This document shows positions 1 to 8,399 of a stretch of DNA of 64,000 nt, one piece after another. A program made the translations under genes and the position numbers. The notes below the pieces were generated by a model. The model saw only the letters and a list, made by a program, of their open reading frames with translations, was not told where the DNA came from and did no database searches. The stretch is from assembly GCF_003663825.1 (NCBI RefSeq), contig NZ_RCCC01000001.1, forward strand, positions 1,868,501 through 1,932,500, given 5' to 3'. This stretch comes from Acidovorax sp. 106. Its GTDB lineage: Bacteria; Pseudomonadota; Gammaproteobacteria; Burkholderiales; Burkholderiaceae_C. Positions within the stretch are counted from its first letter, which is position 1. Every line of letters starts with the position of its first letter.

Positions 1-2
1 CC

Positions 3-890
3 CCCCGCACCGGCCAAGCCGGGGCCCCTTCCCCAGCCGGGGGCAGCGACCCACACGCAGTGGGGGAGCGTGGGGGCGAACCGATATGGTGGAACAACAT
101 CTCTGGCGGCACCGACTTTTGCGGCGCCTTCATCGGCGGCAACCGTGAGATGCCCCAGGTGCCCGGCGAGATGCAATGCCGCATGCTGGGCGCAGCGGTG
201 GAGGCCTGGAACGCAGAGGGCCAGCCGGTGACCGATGAGGTGGGCGAGTTGGTGTGCGCACAGCCGATTCCGTCGATGCCGCTGTACCTGTGGGGCGACA
301 AGGATGGAAGCCGCTACCTGTCGAGCTATTTCGACATGTACCCCGCAGGCCATGGCCGCCAGCCCGGCGGTGGTGACGGGCCTGCCCCCATGGGCGCGGT
401 GTGGCGGCATGGCGACTGGCTGAAGATCGACGGGGCCAGTGGCGGCTGCACCATCTACGGCCGCAGCGACGCCACCATCAACCGCCACGGCCTGCGCATG
501 GGCACCAGCGAGATTTACAGCGCGGTCGAGTCCCTGCCCGAGGTGCTCGACAGCCTGGTGGTGGACCTGGAATACCTGGGCCGCGAGAGCTACATGCCGC
601 TGTTTGTGGTGCTGCGCGCCGGGGTGGCGCTGGACGACGCAGTGCGGGCCCGCATCCACACCGCAGTGCGCACCGCCCTGAGCCCGCGCTTCATTCCGGA
701 CGACATCTTTGCCGTGGCCGAGGTGCCGCGCACCCTGAGCGGCAAAAAGCAGGAGCTGCCCATCAAGAAACTGCTGCTGGGCCAGCCCATCGAGAAGGTG
801 GTGAACAGGGACGCGATGGCCAATCCGGGCTGCCTGGATTGGTATGTGGCGTTTGCCGCGAATCGGGCTGTGATGCTGCAAAATTCATAG
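3..890 (+). CDS. acetoacetate-CoA ligase, 3' part (5' end outside window)
   Basis: C-terminal part of an acyl-adenylate-forming enzyme that activates acetoacetate to acetoacetyl-CoA in the cytosol. The frame is open to the left edge, so the start lies upstream. Visible family features are the ISGGTD motif following WWNN, the GGNRE stretch, the hinge region GRSDATINRHGLRMG, and the A10 region TLSGKKQELPIKK with the catalytic lysine, followed by EKVVNRDAMANP, which is typical of acetoacetyl-CoA synthetases rather than acetyl-CoA synthetases. The first 20 or so visible codons, before WWNN, are Pro/Gly/Ala-rich and do not look conserved. The stop codon lies inside the left arm of a dispersed palindromic repeat, which also supplies a hairpin plus T-run. 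Likely role is ketone-body or polyhydroxybutyrate-derived acetoacetate use. Confidence 0.85.
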   Translation, partial: PRTGQAGAPSPAGGSDPHAVGERGGEPIWWNNISGGTDFCGAFIGGNREMPQVPGEMQCRMLGAAVEAWNAEGQPVTDEVGELVCAQPIPSMPLYLWGDKDGSRYLSSYFDMYPAGHGRQPGGGDGPAPMGAVWRHGDWLKIDGASGGCTIYGRSDATINRHGLRMGTSEIYSAVESLPEVLDSLVVDLEYLGRESYMPLFVVLRAGVALDDAVRARIHTAVRTALSPRFIPDDIFAVAEVPRTLSGKKQELPIKKLLLGQPIEKVVNRDAMANPGCLDWYVAFAANRAVMLQNS

Positions 891-932
891 CTGCCAGCGC
901 TTATTTCATAAGCGATGGCAGCCTTTTTTGTT
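884..932 (+). repeat. dispersed palindromic repeat, copy 1 (acts as terminator)
   Basis: Arms ATAGCTGCCAGCGCTTAT and ATAAGCGATGGCAGCC form an imperfect hairpin followed by TTTTTTG. It contains the TAG stop of the preceding ligase gene and is well placed to end its transcript. Member of the family also seen at 5073, 13525, 16372, 35310, 56371 and 62600. Confidence 0.85.
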
Positions 933-999
933 GAAATGTAGCGTGGCCACATGGCCCAGTCGGCCCTGGGTTTGCACGCACCAGCGGCGCTGCGGTCTT

Positions 1000-1107
1000 A
1001 GCCCCCTCTCCCCTGGTGGGAGAGGGTTGGGGAGAGGGGCTTGTGCAAGGGGCTGTGCCTCATCAACCCCTCCCCCCCGCCCTCTCCCGCAAGGGGAGAG
1101 GGGGTTC
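1000..1107. repeat. REP-like pair of C/T-rich palindromes
   Basis: Two elements lie back to back. The first (1000-1041) pairs CCCCTCTCCCC with GGGGAGAGGGG around a GGTGGGAGAGGG core. The second (1062-1107) carries CCCTCTCCCGC and GGGGAGAGGGGG. This sequence type is a common extragenic repeat in beta- and gammaproteobacteria. It lies between convergent genes, and I see no coding potential in it. Confidence 0.7.
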
Positions 1108-1150
1108 TGCGGCTTTGCCACCGGCGGGGGGCGCTCCGCCCCCCGCCACC

Positions 1151-2149
1151 TCAATCCAGCTTCGCCCCCGATGCCTTGATCAGCCGCTCCCACACCGGCC
1201 GTTCCTTGGCCATCGCTGACGCAAACAACGCGGGCGAGCTGTTTTGCACATCAAAGCCCATGGCGGCAATGCGCTGGGCCACATCGGGCTGTTCGGTGGC
1301 CTTGCGCACCTCGGTGGCAAGGCGCTCCAACACGGCGGGCGGCGTGCCGGCCGGCGCACCAAACGCCAGCCACCCAGCCACGCGGTAGGCCTCGTCTTTC
1401 AGGCCCTGTTCGGCCAGCGTGGGCACATTGGGCAGCGTGCCCATGCGGCGCTCCCCGCTCACGCCAAGGGCCTTGAGCTTGCCTGCATCGATGTGGGCCT
1501 TGACCTGCAGCGCGCTGGCAAAGCCGATCTGGATCTGCCCGCCCAGCAGGTCCTGCACCATGGGTGCCTCGCCCCGGTAGGCCACGTGGCTCATGTCGGC
1601 GTTTTGCGACTGGCTCATGTAGGCCCCGGCCAGGTGCGGGTAGGCGCCCGTGCCATACGAGCCATAGGCCACCTTGCCTTTGTTGGCGACGATGTACTTC
1701 AGCAGCTCGGGGCCCGTGGCCACGGGCACGCTGGGGTGGGCCACCAGCACCAGCGGCGCGATGGCAATCTGGTAGACGGGGGCGATGTCGCGCTCGGGGC
1801 TGTAGGGCAGCTTGGTGTAGAGGAACTGGTTGGTGAGCATGGAGTTGCTCAAGCCCAGCAGCAGGGTGTAGCCATCGGGCGCGGCCTTGGCCACCGCGTC
1901 GGTGCCGATGATGCCGGCGGCGCCGGGCTTGTTGTCGATGACCAGGGGCTGGCCCAGGCCCACGGCCATCTTCTCGGCCAGCACGCGCGCCAGCACGTCG
2001 GTGGCGCCGCCGGGGGCAAAGGGCACCACCACTTTGATGGGTTTGTTGGGGTAAGCCTGCGCCAAGGCGGCGGTGCCGGTGCAGGCCACGGCGGCCAGGG
2101 CGACGGCGCTGAGCCAGGTGCGGCGGTTCACGGGGGGCTGGAAGGGCAT
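1151..2149 (-). CDS. Bug/TctC-family periplasmic solute-binding protein
   Basis: 332-residue periplasmic receptor of the tripartite tricarboxylate transporter type. The signal peptide follows a twin-arginine-like NRRTWLSA stretch and ends near ALAQA. The mature protein starts with the family signature YPNKPIKVVVPFAPGG, followed by VIDNKPGAAGIIG and AAPDGYTLL, which line the ligand cleft in this family. The ATG at 2149 is preceded by AGGAGA; the longer open frame upstream lacks signal-peptide logic. It lies 74 bp downstream of an acyl-CoA ligase on the same strand, so the two are probably co-transcribed and the ligand may be an organic acid. No TctA/TctB membrane subunits are nearby, as is common for Bug proteins in Burkholderiales. 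Ligand unknown. Confidence 0.9.
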   Translation of the reverse strand: MPFQPPVNRRTWLSAVALAAVACTGTAALAQAYPNKPIKVVVPFAPGGATDVLARVLAEKMAVGLGQPLVIDNKPGAAGIIGTDAVAKAAPDGYTLLLGLSNSMLTNQFLYTKLPYSPERDIAPVYQIAIAPLVLVAHPSVPVATGPELLKYIVANKGKVAYGSYGTGAYPHLAGAYMSQSQNADMSHVAYRGEAPMVQDLLGGQIQIGFASALQVKAHIDAGKLKALGVSGERRMGTLPNVPTLAEQGLKDEAYRVAGWLAFGAPAGTPPAVLERLATEVRKATEQPDVAQRIAAMGFDVQNSSPALFASAMAKERPVWERLIKASGAKLD

Positions 2150-2223
2150 GCGTTGTCTCCTGTCATGGTTGTGAGAAATCGAACGGGCGGCGCCCCGGAG
2201 TTTGGCGGGCCAGGGGCTGGCTG

Positions 2224-4248
2224 TCACGCAGATGCTGATGGCGCCTGGGGGCTCTTCGGCGCTGGGGCCGTGGCGATGTGGAGCGTGATGGGCAGCGGCT
2301 CCAGCACGGTGCGCAGCAGGGCCTGCAGCGTGGCGGCGCCCGGGCTTTCGGGCACCGTCACGTGCACGGCCTTGTCGCCCACGGGGCCTACCGCAGGGCG
2401 TGGCTTGTGTGGGGCCTCGGCGCACACGCCGTCCACCAGGGCCTGCACCGTGCGGCAGGCTGCGCGCTGGCGCAGTTCAGGCTTGTAGATCTTGCCCACA
2501 TTGGTCACGGGCATGGTCTCTATCACCTGCACCCAGCGCGGGCGGGCCACGGCCTCGTCCACGCGCTCGGCGGTGAAGGCCATCAGCTCGGCTTCTGTCA
2601 CCTGCACGCCGGGCCGCAGGGTGGCATAGACCACGGGCAGTTCGCCCGCATAGGCATCGGGCGCGCCCACGGCGGCGCACAGCTGCACAGCGGGGTGGGC
2701 GCCCAGCGCGTCTTCGATCACCTTGGGGTCGATGTTGTGGCCGCTGCGGATGATGAGGTCTTTGGAGCGGCCGCTCAGGTGCAGGCGGCCTTGCTCGTCC
2801 ACAAAGCCGAGGTCGCCCGTGGCCAGCCAGCCATCCTGCGTGAAGGCTTTGGCGGTATCGGCTGCATCGAGAAAACCCGAGAACAGGTTGGGCGATTTGA
2901 AAAGCACCATGCCTGGTTGGCCGGGGGGCATGTCTTGGTCAGACGCATTGCCCTGCGCATCGAGCGCCACCACGCGCAGCTGGGTGTAGGGCAGCCGCCA
3001 GCCCACGCAGCCTGCGGGTGCGTGCACGCCGGGCGGGGTGATGGTGGAGATGCCGGCCATCTCGGTCATGCCCAGGCTTTCGTGGATGTGCAGGCCAAAC
3101 AGCCGCTCGAACCGCGCGGCCAGCTCGGGCGCCAGGATGGCCGCGCCGGTGCGGCAGTAGCGCAGTGTGGAGATGTCGGCCCCTTCGGTCGGCACATTGG
3201 CCAGCGCTGCCAGCACCGTGGGCACGGCCGACAGGTAGGTGCAGCGGTAGCGCTCCACCAGCCGCCAATAGTTGGCCACCACCTCGCGGTTGCGGAACAG
3301 CCCGGGGGTGGGGATGATGGTTTCCACCCCCGCCGACAGGGCGGCGAGTGACCCAGGCAGCACGCCTGCCACATGGAACAGCGGGTAGCCGTTGATACCG
3401 ACATCCTCGGCCGCGATGCCCTGCATCTGCACGCTGCCCCAGGCCGTGAACACCTGCGCGCCGTGGCTGTGGCGCGCCAGCTTGGGCGCACCCGTGGTGC
3501 CGCCGGTGTGAAAGTACGCGGCGATGTCGCTGGCGGCGATACGGCGGCGGCTGACCAGGTGGTCGCCGGGGTGCTGGTGGCGTGCGGCCAGGGCCACCAC
3601 GCCAGCTGGCAGGGCGGTGGCGGCGCCCGGTGGTTCGTCGTGTGGAGCCACGCGCAGCAGGGTTTGCAGCGTGGGCACCAGGGCACGCAGGCGCAGGGCC
3701 TTGCTCCAGTAGCCCAGGTCTCCCTCTGCTCCGTAGGCAATCAGCACCTTGGCGCGGGCCAGCGTCATCATGGCCGCGATCTTCTCGTCGGTCAGCATGG
3801 GGTTGAGCGGCTGCACGATGCCCGCCGCCTCGCCGCCCCACAGGGCCAAGTGGTATTCGAGGCAGCCGGGCAGCAGCACGGCCACGGCGTCTTCTGGCCC
3901 CACGCCCAGGTGGTGCAGCAGGTTGGCCGTCTGGTGGATGCCATGGAGCAACTGTGCGTAGGACCAGCGGACCGGCTCTTGCGCCGGATCGGCAGTGGGC
4001 AAAAAGGTCAGCGCCGTCTTGTCGCCAAAGGCGCGGGCCGAGTTCACAAAGATCTCGTAGGTGCTTTGCACCGGCAGCGCCTCGGCCAGCGGGCGGGCTT
4101 CAAGCCGCTGTACATCCTGCAGGCTGCGAATGGGGACGCTGGGGGAGAACGGCGCGGTTGTAGGGATGGGGGTAGCCGTGGCCAAGGGGAGGGGCTGTGG
4201 CGGCTGCTGCTGCGCGTGTGCTTGCGGACGGTTCCCGGTGGTGTGCAT
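2224..4248 (-). CDS. acyl-CoA synthetase (AMP-dependent ligase family)
   Basis: About 674 residues. Adenylates a carboxylic acid with ATP and transfers it to CoA. Core motifs in order: phosphate-binding loop HTGGTTGAPKLARHSH, substrate-binding region LFHVAGVLPGS, ESLGMTEMAG, DGWLATGDLG, hinge GRSKDLIIRSGHNIDP, and NVGKIYKPELR with the catalytic lysine. The architecture fits the FadD-like group of medium/long-chain or aryl ligases; the substrate cannot be read from the sequence. The ATG at 4248 is chosen; an in-frame start at 4299 would add 17 residues. The first 40 or so residues are Pro/Thr/Gln-rich and unlikely to be folded. The Bug receptor gene follows on the same strand. Confidence 0.88.
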   Translation of the reverse strand: MHTTGNRPQAHAQQQPPQPLPLATATPIPTTAPFSPSVPIRSLQDVQRLEARPLAEALPVQSTYEIFVNSARAFGDKTALTFLPTADPAQEPVRWSYAQLLHGIHQTANLLHHLGVGPEDAVAVLLPGCLEYHLALWGGEAAGIVQPLNPMLTDEKIAAMMTLARAKVLIAYGAEGDLGYWSKALRLRALVPTLQTLLRVAPHDEPPGAATALPAGVVALAARHQHPGDHLVSRRRIAASDIAAYFHTGGTTGAPKLARHSHGAQVFTAWGSVQMQGIAAEDVGINGYPLFHVAGVLPGSLAALSAGVETIIPTPGLFRNREVVANYWRLVERYRCTYLSAVPTVLAALANVPTEGADISTLRYCRTGAAILAPELAARFERLFGLHIHESLGMTEMAGISTITPPGVHAPAGCVGWRLPYTQLRVVALDAQGNASDQDMPPGQPGMVLFKSPNLFSGFLDAADTAKAFTQDGWLATGDLGFVDEQGRLHLSGRSKDLIIRSGHNIDPKVIEDALGAHPAVQLCAAVGAPDAYAGELPVVYATLRPGVQVTEAELMAFTAERVDEAVARPRWVQVIETMPVTNVGKIYKPELRQRAACRTVQALVDGVCAEAPHKPRPAVGPVGDKAVHVTVPESPGAATLQALLRTVLEPLPITLHIATAPAPKSPQAPSASA

Positions 4249-4431
4249 GGTTGTTTGTCTCGTTGGTCCTGGCGCCACTGTGCCGTGGCGTGTGGCCACA
4301 GTCTCGCTGGGCGCGGGCGCAAAAGCAGTCGCGCAAATGTCAGCAAAGCCGCTGGGGGTTGTTCAGGGGCAGGGTGGCACCGCGCCCATAATGGGCAGTG
4401 TTGTCACTGCGCGCTTCGGGCGCTCTTTTTC

Positions 4432-5058
4432 ATGAACACTCCCCAGCACCCCAAACGCTTTTCCATGATCCGCGAATTCCATCTGGCCGACTGGTTCACC
4501 CTCGGCAACGCGGTCTGTGGCGTAGGGGCTCTGTTTTCGTCCATGTCTTACCTCGCCACACACGATGTGGTGCACATCTACTTTGCTGCCGCCCTGGTGC
4601 TGGCGGCGCTGATCTTTGACGTGCTCGATGGCCGCATTGCCCGCTGGCGCCAAAAAAGCTCGGCCATGGGCCGGGAGCTGGATTCGCTGGCCGATGTGAT
4701 CTCGTTTGGCGTGGCGCCCGCCATCATTGCCTATGGCTGCGGCATGCAGGGCCTGTACGACCGGGTGGTGCTGGCCTACTTTGTGGCCTGCGGCGTGTCG
4801 CGCCTGGCGCGCTACAACGTCACCGCCGAGACGCTCTCGGAAGGCACGGGCAAGGTCAAGTACTTTGAGGGCACGCCCATTCCCACCTCCATCGTGCTGG
4901 TGGGCCTGCTGGCCGTGGCCGCCGCCCAGGGCGCAGTGGGCGCCAACCTGTGGGGCGGGCGCATGGTGCTTTGGGGCTTCACGCTGCACCCGCTGGTGCT
5001 GTTGTTTGCGCTGTCGGGCTCGCTGATGATCAGCCGCATCAAAATCCCGAAGCTTTAA
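4432..5058 (+). CDS. pssA: CDP-diacylglycerol-serine O-phosphatidyltransferase
   Basis: 208-residue integral membrane enzyme making phosphatidylserine from CDP-diacylglycerol and serine, the precursor of phosphatidylethanolamine. The CDP-alcohol phosphotransferase motif D(x)2DG(x)2AR(x)8G(x)3D(x)3D is complete at about residues 62-85 (DVLDGRIAR ... GRELDSLAD). Several hydrophobic segments follow, and the protein ends with ISRIKIPKL. The start at 4432 gives the usual family length; no strong Shine-Dalgarno is visible, only a short GC hairpin and T-run just upstream. Diverges from the acyl-CoA ligase gene and is followed by a dispersed palindrome acting as terminator. Confidence 0.92.
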   Translation: MNTPQHPKRFSMIREFHLADWFTLGNAVCGVGALFSSMSYLATHDVVHIYFAAALVLAALIFDVLDGRIARWRQKSSAMGRELDSLADVISFGVAPAIIAYGCGMQGLYDRVVLAYFVACGVSRLARYNVTAETLSEGTGKVKYFEGTPIPTSIVLVGLLAVAAAQGAVGANLWGGRMVLWGFTLHPLVLLFALSGSLMISRIKIPKL

Positions 5059-5072
5059 TTTGCTATCAATAA

Positions 5073-5116
5073 AATAGCTGCTCGCGCTTATTGGGCAAGC
5101 GCTAGCAGCTATTTTT
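5073..5116 (+). repeat. dispersed palindromic repeat, copy 2
   Basis: AATAGCTGCTCGCGCTTATT and AAGCGCTAGCAGCTATTTTT form a near-perfect hairpin with a T-run, 15 bp after the pssA stop. It lies between convergent genes and is a likely terminator for pssA. Confidence 0.85.
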
Positions 5117-5151
5117 ATGCCAATGGGTGGGTTGGCCCTTTGAACAGGTGC

Positions 5152-6138
5152 TCAGGCCGCTGCCGGTTTACGGTTGACCAGCACGATACCCACGGTCACC
5201 AGTGCCAGCGCGGCCACCAACGAGGGCGTGACCGGCTCACCCAGCCAGCTGGCGCCAAACAGCAGTGCAAACACTGGGGTCAAGAACACAAACGAAGACA
5301 TCTTGGTGGCCGGGTAGTGCGCCAGCATCCACATCCAGGCCAGGTAGCTCACAAACGCACCCACCACGGCCTGCACTAGCAGCGATGCCCAGGCAAATGC
5401 GCTGAAGTGCCACGACCACGCCTCCCCCAGCGCCAAGGACAGCAGCGGCAGCAGTGCCGCACTCACCGCCACCTGGTACAGCAGCTGCTGGGCTGGTGCC
5501 ACCCGCGCCAGTGCCGTGCTGCGGATGACCACGGTGGTCAACGCCCACATCAGGCCCGCCACCAGCCCCAGCACATCGCCCAGCCAGGCCAGCGGGTGCG
5601 CGTCTGGGGCTCGCCCAGCCATGCCATCGCCCAGGGCCAGCCCCACACCGACAAAAGCCGCTGCCAGGCCCAGCCACTGCCAGCCGTGCAGCCGCTCACC
5701 CGGGATAAAGCGCGGCAGCAGCAGCGCCACCCAAAACGGCGAGCCGTACAAAAACACCGTGAGCCGCGAGGCGGTGGTGTACTGCATGCCCACGTAGATG
5801 CACGCAAACTCGCCTGCAAACAGCGCCCCGGCCAGCAGCCCCGGGCCCCAGCCGCCAAGCCGAGGGGCTGGGGTTTGGTCTGCGGCACCGGCAGGGGTGG
5901 GGCTGGGCACAGCGCCTGCTGCGCTGGGCACGGGGGGGCGCAGGCCGCTCCACAGGCACCACGCGGCCACGGCCACCGTGGCCAGGGCGAAACGCACAAA
6001 GGCCTGGAACACCGGCGCCACCTCGGCCACCGTGGCCTTGACCAGCACCTGCTGGAACCCCCAGAACATGCAGCAGGCCAGCAGCAGGGTGATGGAGAGG
6101 GTGTCGAGATGGGTCTTGCGTGCGCGTGGGGCGTTCAT
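5152..6138 (-). CDS. EamA/DMT-superfamily transporter
   Basis: About 328 residues with roughly ten hydrophobic segments arranged as two EamA repeats, the drug/metabolite transporter fold found in inner-membrane exporters of metabolites or amino acids. Recognisable pieces are FWGFQQVLVKATVAEVAP near the N-terminus, a conserved YTTAS stretch in the first repeat, and SYLAWMWMLAHYPATKMSSF plus PVFALLFGASWLGEP in the second. A Pro/Ala-rich insertion sits in the loop after the second segment. The ATG at 6138 is preferred over an upstream TTG. Substrate unknown. The gene diverges from minC with 228 bp between them. Confidence 0.87.
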   Translation of the reverse strand: MNAPRARKTHLDTLSITLLLACCMFWGFQQVLVKATVAEVAPVFQAFVRFALATVAVAAWCLWSGLRPPVPSAAGAVPSPTPAGAADQTPAPRLGGWGPGLLAGALFAGEFACIYVGMQYTTASRLTVFLYGSPFWVALLLPRFIPGERLHGWQWLGLAAAFVGVGLALGDGMAGRAPDAHPLAWLGDVLGLVAGLMWALTTVVIRSTALARVAPAQQLLYQVAVSAALLPLLSLALGEAWSWHFSAFAWASLLVQAVVGAFVSYLAWMWMLAHYPATKMSSFVFLTPVFALLFGASWLGEPVTPSLVAALALVTVGIVLVNRKPAAA

Positions 6139-6366
6139 CGCTTGATTATGGTCAGGTGACAGGTGCGGCGCTTCCGGGTTCAATAGGGGCCATGCCCCAA
6201 GTTGCTACCGCTATCCCTGCTATCGAGATGCCCCTGGCGGCAGTCTTCCGTCCCTTGAACCCGAATGTGAGTGGTTGCCCCGCCCGTGGTGGCTTGGCCA
6301 CAGGCTGCCGCTACACTCAGGACTTTTGGCTGCGCCCGGTGGCGTGGTCGCTCAACACACCCCTCC

Positions 6367-7122
6367 ATGGCCACTGAAACGGCGGCGCACACCCGCACCA
6401 GTTTTGACCTCAAAAGCGCTTCGCTGCCGGTGGTGGCCGTGGTGCTCAAGACCACGGACGCGACCCAGTTTGCCGTGGACTTGGCCGAGCGTGTGGCTGA
6501 CGCCCCCGGCTTCTTTGACCAAGACCCGGTGCTGATTGACCTGACGCCCGTGCGCGAGGCCGAGGAGCCCATCGACTTTGCCGCCATCACTGAGCAATTG
6601 CGCGAGCACCGCACCCTGCCCGTGGCGGTGCGCGGTGGCAGCCCCGCCCAGATGGAAGCGGCCCTCGCCGCCGGCTTGGCCGCCGCCCCGGACGCCCCAC
6701 CCGCCCGCGCCGAAGCGCCGGCCCCGGTCGAGGTCGTGCGCGAAGTGGTGCGCGAGGTCGAGGTGGTGCGTGAAGTGCCCACACTCGGCCCCGGCACCGT
6801 GGTGGTCGACAAACCCTTGCGCTCGGGCCAGCAGGTGTATGCGCGCGGCGCTGACCTGGTGGTGATGGCCGTGGTCAGCTTTGGCGCCGAGGTGATTGCC
6901 GACGGCAACATCCATGTGTATGCCCCGCTGCGCGGCCGCGCCATTGCCGGCGCCCGGGGTAACACCGAGGCCCGCATTTTCAGCACCTGCCTGGAGCCGC
7001 AGCTCGTCTCCATCGCCGGCATCTACCGCACCACCGAAACCGCCTTGCCCGACAACGTGGCCGGCAAGCCCGCCCAGGTCCGCCTGGAGGGCGAAAAACT
7101 CATCATCGAGCCCCTGGCTTGA
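6367..7122 (+). CDS. minC: septum site-determining protein MinC
   Basis: 251 residues. Inhibits FtsZ assembly at the cell poles in complex with MinD. The N-terminal FtsZ-interacting domain (about residues 10-100) contains FDLKSASLPVVAVVLKT; an Ala/Pro and VREV-rich linker (about 105-140) follows; the C-terminal beta-helix domain starts at VVDKPLRSGQQVYA and includes GAEVIADGNIHVY and GRAIAGARG, which bind MinD. The ATG at 6367 gives normal family length. First gene of minCDE, 44 bp before minD. The linker has an unusual near-repeat of VVREV units, probably a short charged helix. Confidence 0.95.
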   Translation: MATETAAHTRTSFDLKSASLPVVAVVLKTTDATQFAVDLAERVADAPGFFDQDPVLIDLTPVREAEEPIDFAAITEQLREHRTLPVAVRGGSPAQMEAALAAGLAAAPDAPPARAEAPAPVEVVREVVREVEVVREVPTLGPGTVVVDKPLRSGQQVYARGADLVVMAVVSFGAEVIADGNIHVYAPLRGRAIAGARGNTEARIFSTCLEPQLVSIAGIYRTTETALPDNVAGKPAQVRLEGEKLIIEPLA

Positions 7123-7166
7123 TGGCCTTCATTCCTTCGTATCAACCCACAGAGAATCTGCAACAC

Positions 7167-7985
7167 ATGGCCAAAATCGTCGTCGTGACCTCCGGCAAAG
7201 GTGGCGTGGGCAAGACCACCACCAGCGCCAGCTTTGCCACCGGCCTCGCCCTGCGCGGCCACAAGACTGCCGTGATCGACTTCGACGTCGGTCTGCGCAA
7301 CCTGGACCTCATCATGGGCTGCGAACGCCGCGTGGTGTATGACCTCATCAACGTCATCCACGGCGAGGCCAACCTGAACCAGGCCCTCATCAAAGACAAG
7401 CAGTGCGACAACCTGTTCGTGCTGGCCGCCAGCCAGACGCGCGACAAAGACGCCCTCACGCAAGACGGCGTAGAGAAGGTGCTCAAAGACCTCGCCGCGA
7501 TGGACTTCGAGTACATCGTCTGCGACTCCCCCGCCGGCATCGAAAGCGGTGCCCTCATGGCCATGCACTTTGCCGACGAGGCCCTGCTGGTGACCAACCC
7601 CGAAGTCTCCAGCGTGCGCGACTCTGACCGCATCCTGGGCATGCTGGGCAGCAAGACCAAGCGTGCCATCGACGGCAGTGAGCCCATCAAAGAGCACTTG
7701 CTCATCACCCGCTACAACCCCGCCCGCGTGGAAGACGGCCAGATGCTGAGCCTGGAAGACATCCAGGACATCCTGCGCATCAAGCTCATCGGCGTGATTC
7801 CTGAGTCGGAAGTGGTGCTGCAATCGTCCAACCAGGGCACGCCCGCCATCCACGCGCAGGGCACCGATGTGTCCGAGGCGTACAAGGATGTGATCGACCG
7901 CTTTCTGGGCGCAACCGACAAGCCCTTGCGCTTCATCGAGGCGGAAAAGCCCGGTTTCTTCAAACGCCTGTTCGGGAGCAAGTAG
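7167..7985 (+). CDS. minD: septum site-determining protein MinD
   Basis: 272-residue membrane-cycling ATPase that recruits MinC and is driven off the membrane by MinE. The deviant Walker A motif [10 protein letters not shown] is at residues 10-19, the switch region [11 protein letters not shown] follows, and [11 protein letters not shown] is the Walker B region. The C-terminal amphipathic membrane-targeting helix is [13 protein letters not shown]. The start at 7167 gives the standard [14 protein letters not shown]-terminus; in-frame codons upstream would add residues foreign to the family. Two bases separate its stop from minE. Confidence 0.97.
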   Translation: MAKIVVVTSGKGGVGKTTTSASFATGLALRGHKTAVIDFDVGLRNLDLIMGCERRVVYDLINVIHGEANLNQALIKDKQCDNLFVLAASQTRDKDALTQDGVEKVLKDLAAMDFEYIVCDSPAGIESGALMAMHFADEALLVTNPEVSSVRDSDRILGMLGSKTKRAIDGSEPIKEHLLITRYNPARVEDGQMLSLEDIQDILRIKLIGVIPESEVVLQSSNQGTPAIHAQGTDVSEAYKDVIDRFLGATDKPLRFIEAEKPGFFKRLFGSK

Positions 7986-7987
7986 CC

Positions 7988-8254
7988 ATGGCTTCGTTGC
8001 TGTCCTTCCTGGTGGGGGAAAAGAAAAAAACCGCCAGCGTTGCCAAAGAGCGCTTGCAAATCATCTTGGCGCACGAACGCAATGGCCGCAACGCGGCCGA
8101 GCCTGACTACCTGCCCGCGCTGCAGCGCGAGCTGTTGGCCGTGATCTCCAAGTACGTCAAGATCAGCCCCGAGGACCTCAAGGTGCACCTGGAGCGCCAG
8201 GACAACCTGGAAGTGCTCGAAGTCAAGATCGAGCTGCCTGACACCGTGCGCTGA
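7988..8254 (+). CDS. minE: cell division topological specificity factor MinE
   Basis: 88 residues. Stimulates MinD ATPase activity and confines MinCD to the poles. The N-terminal MinD-binding/membrane segment MASLLSFL is followed by the helix [13 protein letters not shown]; the topological-specificity domain contains [17 protein letters not shown]. Last gene of the min operon, followed by a strong intrinsic terminator. Confidence 0.96.
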   Translation: MASLLSFLVGEKKKTASVAKERLQIILAHERNGRNAAEPDYLPALQRELLAVISKYVKISPEDLKVHLERQDNLEVLEVKIELPDTVR

Positions 8255-8282
8255 ACCCCGGGCACCGCCTGGCAAGCACCCC

Positions 8283-8318
8283 AAGCCCGCCCCGCAGCCC
8301 TGCGGCGCGGGCTTTTTT
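8283..8318 (+). terminator. intrinsic terminator of minCDE
   Basis: GCCCGC (8285-8290) pairs with GCGGGC (8307-8312), with an inner CCGCA/TGCGG stem, followed by six T. Confidence 0.9.
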
Positions 8319-8361
8319 GTGCCGGTGTCGCGGTGGCTGGCGTGACAATTGCTTAATTTAT

Positions 8362-8375
8362 TAGGGTAAACCCTA
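8362..8375 (+). promoter_or_regulatory. palindrome TAGGGTAAACCCTA upstream of the FUSC gene
   Basis: Perfect 6-bp arms TAGGGT/ACCCTA with an AA spacer, 24 bp before the GTG start at 8400. Nearly the same motif occurs at 24606-24618 upstream of another membrane-protein gene. Candidate operator of a shared regulator. Confidence 0.45.
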
Positions 8376-8399
8376 GATTTTCGTGGGTGAGAAAGCACT

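Noticed and set aside
2278..3351. Plus-strand frame opposite the acyl-CoA ligase
   Set aside because: His/Gly/Ala-rich translation without motifs; ligase frame carries all family signatures.
4405..4428. Hairpin plus T-run just before pssA as a terminator/attenuator
   Set aside because: Stem of only about four pairs; too weak to claim.
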